Positions 42,700-47,906 of a DNA stretch of 47,906 nucleotides are shown in pieces. Under the pieces are notes generated by a model. The model worked only from the letters and a program-made list of their open reading frames with translations, was not told the origin of the DNA and ran no database searches. Position 1 is the first letter of the stretch, and the number at the start of each line of letters is the position of its first letter. The position numbers and the translations under genes were made by a program. The DNA comes from Candidatus Poribacteria bacterium (GTDB lineage Bacteria; Poribacteria; WGA-4E; WGA-3G), in the NCBI GenBank assembly GCA_028818705.1, contig JAPPNJ010000046.1, positions 1 to 47,906 on the forward strand, given 5' to 3'.

Positions 42700-44793
42700 A
42701 TGAGGAATAAACTTTCCACTTTACAGTTTCATGATAAAATATTTATCGCTTACGGCTTCGTCTTCCTTGTGATGTTTGGCGTCATTTTTGGTAGCACCAA
42801 TTTCCTGATTCGACTCGCTTTTAAAAGGGAGATTGATAGTTACGTTGAAACGCTTCAAGCTCAAGTTTCAAACAGATATCGGGTTTTCGTTGAAAAAGTT
42901 CAAAAGGAGGTACACGCCGCAGCCACTGACGTGAGGTTACATCGCGCCATAGAACGGCAGTCGGACTATCCTTATTTACCAATAGCAGAGTTTGATCTCT
43001 TAGAATATGGCACTCCGACTGGAAAACTTCTGTATCCCGACTTAAGAGCAGGGAGAGGGACACGAACATATAATTCACTGGAGAACCGAGAGGGACATAT
43101 ACAACTCAGAAATATTCCGCGACAGAGTGATATAGGCTTACAGTTTGTAGTTCAGGCGACAGAAGTAGGCGAATGGGGATTTGTTACGGGTGGTTACCGG
43201 TTGCAAGAGTGGTTAGAATCTCAAGCGAGTATCCAGTCGGACGATCATCCAGTTTTTCTTGTCGAAAAGCCTCAAGCCGCTAATCCAGCAGCCTTTGGAT
43301 CCGAATCGAAGACGGCGGCAGAAGACTGGCTCCCGTTGAATAATGCCTCGCGAGAAGCACGTAGGAATGACTGGTTTGAATCATTTCCAGGATCGCAATC
43401 GGAGCGAAAAGTCGTTTTACAAACAACCGACGAGAATGGTGAAAGTGCCTTTACTGCTTTTCAAATAACACCTTTCAACTCACCCTTCGCGACGATCCGT
43501 GAAGCACCGCCTGTCAATCTGATTGTTGCGTATTCGCATAAGCGTCAGATGGAATGGCAGCAGCGCCTCACACTCACACTGCTTTTAAGTGGTGTTGGTG
43601 GGCTTGTGTTGGTTTACCTCATTAGTTATATCATTAGCCGTCGGATTACCCGTCCTATCGCGACCCTTCGTGAGGGGGTTAGTCACATTGCTGCTGGCAA
43701 TTTGGATCATCGAGTTAAAATCAAGTCCCACAATGAGGTGGGGCAGCTTGCTGAGGGTTTCAACCAGATGGCACAAGAGTTAAAGCGGAGTTTAGAGGAG
43801 CGGATGGCAGCTGAACGTGCAGCGACGTGGCGAGATGTCGCAAGACAGGTGGCACACGAAATTAAAAATCCACTCTTTCCGATCCGCCTTTCCGTTGAAA
43901 ACCTGCAGCAGGCGAAATCGAATCCAGAAGTCTTTGAGCAAATATTTGGGGAATGCACCGACACCGTCATTGAAGAAGTTGATCGGATCGGAACATTAAT
44001 AGATGAATTCCATCAATTCGCTCGGATGCCTAAACTCGAAAGAAAACCGAGCCAACTCAACCGCATTGTCCGGTCTGTTTTGAACTTATACACGGGTAGG
44101 CAGGTCCCGGAGTTTGGACCCAGGACCGAAGCTGCATTGACGAACTCAAGGCACGAAGACTCCGAGTTACAAAACTCTCCTGAGAAGTTTTGGCTTGAAA
44201 ATGTCTCCAAGATTAAGGTTGAGACTGAGTTATTGCCGCTGCCACAGCTCTCGCTTGACTCGGAACAGATTGCACAGGCACTCGGTAATCTCTTCAAAAA
44301 TGCCATTGAAGCCATGCCTGATGGTGGTATGCTGAAGGTGAAAACCTATTTCACACCGAGTGCCCCACGGGCGAATTTAAATGGGGAACGCCCTTTTCTG
44401 GTAACGGATGGGAATCCCATTGTGTCACACAACGGCAAAGGACAGAAAGAAAAAGCAGAGAAGGATACAGATAGAAGTGTCCGCGGCACAGTTTCGCTTG
44501 AAATTCAAGATACCGGTCGCGGTATGTCCGAGGAAACGATGGCAAATCTTTTTGTTCCGTATTACACGACAAAGGCTGAAGCGCGTGGTACAGGCTTGGG
44601 TATGCCAATTGTCAAGAGGATTGTCACGGAGCACGGTGCCGAGATGGATTGTCAAAGTACCGAGGATGTAGGGACAACAGTCCGTATCCGTTTCTCCTAC
44701 GATCCAAGTGTTTCACCTGATGGATTAGCCACAGAATCTGAAAAATTAAAGTCGATCGAAACGGAAGAACAGATGATAGACCGCCAAACCTAA
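42700..44793 (+). CDS. NtrY-like membrane sensor histidine kinase
   Basis: The 697-aa product has TM1 at about 13-36, an extracytoplasmic sensor of about 250 residues and TM2 at about 288-312. A HAMP linker with RRITRPIATLREGVSHIAAGNLDH follows, and the HisKA H-box RQVAHEIKNPLFPIRLSVENLQQ has phosphoacceptor His386. The HATPase has N-box LGNLFKNAIEAMPDGG, DTGRGMS and GTGLGMPIVKRI. The H-box form HEIKNPL(T/F)PI is that of the NtrY/AtoS subfamily, which pairs with sigma-54 activators. An uncommon polar insert of about 40 residues separates the N-box from the G1 box. The cognate regulator lies 42 bases downstream. The signal sensed is unknown. Confidence 0.9.
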   Translation: MRNKLSTLQFHDKIFIAYGFVFLVMFGVIFGSTNFLIRLAFKREIDSYVETLQAQVSNRYRVFVEKVQKEVHAAATDVRLHRAIERQSDYPYLPIAEFDLLEYGTPTGKLLYPDLRAGRGTRTYNSLENREGHIQLRNIPRQSDIGLQFVVQATEVGEWGFVTGGYRLQEWLESQASIQSDDHPVFLVEKPQAANPAAFGSESKTAAEDWLPLNNASREARRNDWFESFPGSQSERKVVLQTTDENGESAFTAFQITPFNSPFATIREAPPVNLIVAYSHKRQMEWQQRLTLTLLLSGVGGLVLVYLISYIISRRITRPIATLREGVSHIAAGNLDHRVKIKSHNEVGQLAEGFNQMAQELKRSLEERMAAERAATWRDVARQVAHEIKNPLFPIRLSVENLQQAKSNPEVFEQIFGECTDTVIEEVDRIGTLIDEFHQFARMPKLERKPSQLNRIVRSVLNLYTGRQVPEFGPRTEAALTNSRHEDSELQNSPEKFWLENVSKIKVETELLPLPQLSLDSEQIAQALGNLFKNAIEAMPDGGMLKVKTYFTPSAPRANLNGERPFLVTDGNPIVSHNGKGQKEKAEKDTDRSVRGTVSLEIQDTGRGMSEETMANLFVPYYTTKAEARGTGLGMPIVKRIVTEHGAEMDCQSTEDVGTTVRIRFSYDPSVSPDGLATESEKLKSIETEEQMIDRQT

Positions 44794-44835
44794 ACGAAGC
44801 TATTCTTTGGGTGTTTGTACGCAGGATAAATAAAG

Positions 44836-46251
44836 ATGGAAACTATTCTGATTGTAGACGACGAAAAAAATACGCTCAAGATGTTATCTCAAGGACTCAA
44901 GATGCGAGGGTATCAAGCCCTAACGGCTGCGAGTGGTGAACAAGCATTGCAGCAGTGCGCCAAGTCGGAAGTTGATCTTGTGCTGTTAGATATCCGTATG
45001 GAAAACGGCATGGATGGTGTTGAGACGCTTGTAAAACTCCGTGAGTTATATTCAACGTTGAATATAGTTATGATGTCGGCACAACAAGATATTGAAATCG
45101 CTGTTAAGACGATGGAGCTCGGCGCGAAACGTTATATCACGAAGCCGATTAGTATTGATAAAATTTTATCCAATGTCCAACCGTTTTTGGAGATATCGCG
45201 CTTATCGCAAGAAAATGAGATTCTGAAATCGCAAATTTCACCGACGGATGAGATGGTAGGTGAGAGTGCTGCTGTTTCGTACCTCCGTTCGCAAATTACG
45301 CGTGTGGCAGCAAGCAAACTTGGGGTTCTGATTTCTGGTGAGAATGGTACAGGTAAGCAACTCGTTGCTAACGCCATTCATCAGCAGAGCAGACGTTCAG
45401 GAAAAACCTTTATTCCACTTAACTGTGCCGCCTTGCCAGACGAACTCATTGAGAGTGAACTCTTTGGACATGAGCGAGGGGCATTCACTGGTGCGGATTC
45501 TCAAAGGCAGGGACGCTTTGAACTTGCCCACGGTGGTACTCTCTTTCTTGATGAGATTGGGGATATGAGTTTAAAGGCACAAGCAAAAGTGCTCCGCGTC
45601 ATTGAAACGGGTGAAGTTGAACGTCTCGGCGGTAATCGGATTCGGACGGTTGATGTCCGAATCATCGCCGCAACTAACAAGCGTCTTCCTGAAGAGATTG
45701 ATAACGGACGGTTTCGACGCGATCTCTTCTATCGGCTTAATGTTGTGCCTATTCGGGTGCCTCCGCTGCGCGAGCGGAAGGAGGATATCCCGTTGTTGGT
45801 TAAATACTTTGCTGAGCGTTTGCAACTGGATATGGGGTCTACACCAAAGGTCATTGATCCGGGTGCTTACGCTGTGTTTCAAAGTTACCATTGGCCTGGG
45901 AACATCCGCGAGTTAAAGAATATTGTCGAACGCCTCCTCATTATGGTGCACCGGGATGTTGTAATGGCTCCTGATGTCGCCGAAGCGTTGTCCTTAACGC
46001 CTCAACCGTCTTTGTCATACGTCCCTGCGACTGCTCCGTCCTTGGAGTCTGTTCCGGGTATGCCGCTCTACAAACCGGGCATCGCCCTGAATCAGATGAT
46101 GGATGATGCCGAGGCGCAGTGTATTCTTGCGGCTTTGGAAGAAAATAAGTGGAACATCCGGCGGACTTCGGAAGCGTTAGAGGTTGAGCGGAGCAACTTG
46201 TACAAAAAAATGCACAAATATGGCATTTCCCGCCCAAACTCCGAGAATTAA
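44836..46251 (+). CDS. Sigma-54-dependent NtrC-family response regulator
   Basis: The 471-aa product has a receiver domain (1-120) with the acid pair Asp8-Asp9, phosphoacceptor Asp52 (LLDIRMENG) and Lys in ITKPIS. The AAA+ domain (about 140-375) has Walker A SGENGTGK, the sigma-54 contact loop GAFTGA (215-220), Walker B GGTLFLDEIGDM and the arginine region RFRRDLFYRLNVVPI. A Fis-type helix-turn-helix ends the protein (WNIRRTSEALEVERSNLYKKMHKYGI). On phosphorylation by the neighbouring kinase it would activate sigma-54 promoters. Its targets are not identifiable here. Confidence 0.95.
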   Translation: METILIVDDEKNTLKMLSQGLKMRGYQALTAASGEQALQQCAKSEVDLVLLDIRMENGMDGVETLVKLRELYSTLNIVMMSAQQDIEIAVKTMELGAKRYITKPISIDKILSNVQPFLEISRLSQENEILKSQISPTDEMVGESAAVSYLRSQITRVAASKLGVLISGENGTGKQLVANAIHQQSRRSGKTFIPLNCAALPDELIESELFGHERGAFTGADSQRQGRFELAHGGTLFLDEIGDMSLKAQAKVLRVIETGEVERLGGNRIRTVDVRIIAATNKRLPEEIDNGRFRRDLFYRLNVVPIRVPPLRERKEDIPLLVKYFAERLQLDMGSTPKVIDPGAYAVFQSYHWPGNIRELKNIVERLLIMVHRDVVMAPDVAEALSLTPQPSLSYVPATAPSLESVPGMPLYKPGIALNQMMDDAEAQCILAALEENKWNIRRTSEALEVERSNLYKKMHKYGISRPNSEN

Positions 46252-46306
46252 GCTTAGCACGGAGGCATTGTGTTACCATATCTAAGGGAGCGTTTTACTA
46301 AATAGG

Positions 46307-46741
46307 ATGCTACGAAAAAACATCAGCGAAAATAGTGGGATGACTCGCCTTCAACTGCTTATTCTTGTTATTATAGTCATTGTAATTGGGGTCCTTTCTT
46401 TTCCACCGTGGTTAGAATATCGTAGGGTAAGCACAGCGGATGTAGATGTCGAAACTATTGCTGTGGCTATCAAGAAGTACTTCAGGCACACCGGCGGTTA
46501 TCCGACGAGTTTAGGCGCGCTGCTGACAGATCCTGGTGTTGAGGGGTGGCGTGGAAATTATTTGGAGTCTCTTCCTGAAACACCTTGGGGTGGTAGTTAT
46601 GTCCTTCTTCAAGACAGGTATAAGATAGGGATTGCGAAGGATCATCCACGCGCCCCAGAAAAGTATCGGGTTGGTGGCATCGCGGAAATCAGTAGAGTCT
46701 ATCACGCTGACGCACGTTTAGGTGAGAAGTATTGGTGGTAG
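46307..46741 (+). CDS. Type II secretion/type IV pilus pseudopilin-like protein
   Basis: The 144-aa product begins with a short leader (MLRKNISENSG), then MTRLQLLILVIIVIVIGVLS, the prepilin hydrophobic helix. The predicted cleavage is after Gly11. The next part has the GspG-like DVETIAVAIKKYFRHTGGYPTSLGALL and WGGSYVLL. Position 5 of the mature protein is Gln where nearly all major pilins have Glu. This suggests a minor pseudopilin, since some of those lack Glu5. A prepilin peptidase gene follows. GspG family proteins are 120-150 aa, in agreement. Confidence 0.75.
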   Translation: MLRKNISENSGMTRLQLLILVIIVIVIGVLSFPPWLEYRRVSTADVDVETIAVAIKKYFRHTGGYPTSLGALLTDPGVEGWRGNYLESLPETPWGGSYVLLQDRYKIGIAKDHPRAPEKYRVGGIAEISRVYHADARLGEKYWW

Positions 46742-46893
46742 TTGGTTATCGGTACGGGTTGCTACGCAACCCTTTCAGTCGTCAGTTGTCGGTTGCCTTC
46801 TGATGGTAGTAACGCGCTATGTAACTGCCACAGACCATTTTAACTGATAACCGAAAGCAAACAAGGTGAGTGAACTGATAACTAACAACCAAG
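46742..46893 (+). repeat. Family B intergenic repeat between pseudopilin and prepilin peptidase
   Basis: GGTTATCGGTACGGGTTGCT at the left and AACTGATAACTAACAACC at the right surround GCAACCCTTTCAGTCGTCAG and AACTGATAACCGAAAGC. It shares GTTGCTACGCAACC with the repeat at 38041-38150. The right end leads into AAGGGAAAT and ATG. Confidence 0.6.
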
Positions 46894-46899
46894 GGAAAT

Positions 46900-47688
46900 A
46901 TGTGGGTCTTTATTTTCGTGTTGGGTGCAGTAATCGGGAGTTTTCTCAATGTCTGTATCTACCGCATCCCGCGCGACGGTATGTCGGTTCATTCGCCGCG
47001 CCGTTCTTTCTGTCCCGAATGTAATAAACCGATAAACACTTACGACAATATTCCACTTTTAAGTTATCCACTTTTAGGAGGCAAGTGTCGTCATTGTCGC
47101 GCAAGGATTTCCGTTATATATCCGTTGGTTGAACTTTCAACGGCACTTCTGTTTCTCGTGATGTACTATCGTTTCGGGATAAGCCTCGAAGGTCTGCTCG
47201 CTCTCGTTTTTGTTACACTGCTCATACCGATTTCTGTTATTGATGCCCAACACTATATTATTCCGAACGTCCTCATCTTGACGGGGTTGATTTTCGGTTT
47301 TGTCATCGTTAGTGCGATTGCGTATCAACGTGCCGATATTTGGTATCTTCTGACACGACTTATTGGTGGTGTTGGTGGTGGTGTTGTGTTATGGTTGATT
47401 GCCGTTGTTGGAAGTGCGGTTTTACGTAAAAAGGCAATGGGCGGTGGGGATATCAAACTGATGGTGCTCAATGGGTTGTTTCTCGGGGCGTGGCCGGAAC
47501 TGGCGATGGTGATTGCGTTTTCTGCCTTTAGTGGTGCGATTGTTGGGACTGCGTTGATTGTTTCTGGTATCAAAGACCGTCAAAGCCCTATTCCGTATGG
47601 TCCCTTTCTTGCGGGTGCTGCTGTGCTTGTGCTTTTATGGGGAGATAACCTCTGGCGGGCGTATCTGCAGTTTGTCGGGTGGTATTAA
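46900..47688 (+). CDS. pilD: Prepilin peptidase / leader N-methyltransferase
   Basis: The 262-aa integral membrane aspartic peptidase cleaves type IV prepilin leaders and N-methylates the new N terminus. The zinc-binding pair CPEC...CRHC (about 38-70) is in the cytoplasmic methyltransferase domain. The catalytic aspartates are in VIDAQHYIIPN and GGGDIKLM, both before or within membrane helices. About eight hydrophobic segments are visible. The start has AAGGGAAAT upstream. It would process the pseudopilin encoded just before it. Confidence 0.93.
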   Translation: MWVFIFVLGAVIGSFLNVCIYRIPRDGMSVHSPRRSFCPECNKPINTYDNIPLLSYPLLGGKCRHCRARISVIYPLVELSTALLFLVMYYRFGISLEGLLALVFVTLLIPISVIDAQHYIIPNVLILTGLIFGFVIVSAIAYQRADIWYLLTRLIGGVGGGVVLWLIAVVGSAVLRKKAMGGGDIKLMVLNGLFLGAWPELAMVIAFSAFSGAIVGTALIVSGIKDRQSPIPYGPFLAGAAVLVLLWGDNLWRAYLQFVGWY

Positions 47689-47690
47689 TG

Positions 47691-47740
47691 GATTCTCAGT
47701 CGTCGGTTGTCGGTTTTCAGTTAAGAGAGATTTCGATTCA
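47691..47740 (+). repeat. Partial family B repeat
   Basis: TCTCAGTCGTCGGTTGTCGG and TTTTCAGTTAAGAGAGA are the left half of the repeat. The usual right arm is not found before the next start codon, so this copy is truncated. Confidence 0.45.
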
Positions 47741-47755
47741 TTTGTTGGAGGAAAT

Positions 47756-47906
47756 ATGAAGACTTTCCATACAGTCATTTGTCTGCTAATGTTCTTTTTT
47801 AGTTATCAGATTGCCTGTGCCCAACAAGCACCTACTGAGGGTTTTGTTAAACTGGAAATGCCTCTGGAGGAAGCACTTACTAAAATTACTTTTATTGTTA
47901 CGCGGT
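47756..47906 (+). CDS. Exported protein, truncated by window end
   Basis: GGAGGAAAT precedes ATG at 47756, and the first 50 codons are open to the window edge. The N terminus is a signal peptide (MKTFHTVICLLMFFFSYQ, cleavage near CAQQ), followed by a short hydrophilic part ending PLEEALTKITFIV. Given its position after a pseudopilin and a prepilin peptidase, a secretin or other type II/IV system part is possible, but nothing in the visible 50 residues proves it. Confidence 0.65.
   Translation, partial: MKTFHTVICLLMFFFSYQIACAQQAPTEGFVKLEMPLEEALTKITFIVTR

Overview
The window is about 47.9 kb of a bacterial chromosome that includes the replication origin. The gene content suggests an uncultivated Gram-negative-type bacterium. 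It has lipoproteins and predicted outer-membrane and cell-surface proteins, a long-form IspH, a type IX secretion (T9SS) PorU/PorV-like pair with T9SS-type C-terminal sorting domains, BNR and WD40 beta-propellers, a dockerin module, and intergenic spaces crowded with short palindromic repeats. From general familiarity I would guess Candidatus Poribacteria or a close relative. That is inference; no rRNA is present to settle it.

Layout. 0.3-5.5 kb (+): a GH2 glycosidase, a D-2-hydroxyacid dehydrogenase and hisC. 5.5-7.1 kb (-): ispH and rpmH (44 aa). 7.1-11.5 kb: rpmH/dnaA divergent promoters, dnaA, an oriC with clustered DnaA boxes and a DnaA-trio-like unwinding element, recF and a DciA/DUF721 gene; neither dnaN nor rnpA is present. 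11.7-17.1 kb: gyrB and gyrA, separated by a 127-bp MITE-like element. 17.1-22.8 kb: envelope or exported proteins (TPR protein, HEFQH zinc metallopeptidase, BNR propeller, CsgG/LpoB-like lipoprotein). 23-25 kb: a HepT-like orphan and a quinone oxidoreductase. 25.1-32.7 kb: a 2111-aa C25-peptidase PorU-like protein followed by a PorV/PorQ-family barrel. 40.4-32.8 kb (-): serine hydrolase, NamZ and AnmK (muropeptide/MurNAc recycling), then an FGE-fold lipoprotein, a WD40-dockerin-T9SS protein and two tandem cytochrome P460-like lipoproteins. 40.6-42.6 kb (+): a PMI-type cupin and pgi. 42.7-46.3 kb: an NtrY/NtrC-type two-component pair. 46.3-47.9 kb: a pseudopilin, a prepilin peptidase and the start of an exported protein.

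How the genes work together. The 7-17 kb block is the replication-initiation and supercoiling core. The PorU/PorV pair would export and anchor proteins with a C-terminal sorting domain, and a plausible cargo (the WD40-dockerin protein) lies 1.5 kb beyond porV. AnmK, NamZ and the serine hydrolase form a cell-wall recycling set next to sugar-phosphate enzymes.

The most unusual signal is a family of short palindromic elements. Copies sit between genes and also in frame inside two unrelated enzymes, the GH2 glycosidase and glucose-6-phosphate isomerase. Both coding copies add the same peptide core (NQRYEAR-x-GFP) in the same frame, and the stem shows paired compensatory changes between copies. 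This resembles Rickettsia palindromic elements. A second repeat family has inverted-repeat ends, and several copies end just before a poly-A/GGA ribosome-binding module and the start codon of the next gene. A third notable structure is a porV-tail/P460 duplication in which the start codon and Shine-Dalgarno of one P460 gene lie antisense to a porV remnant.
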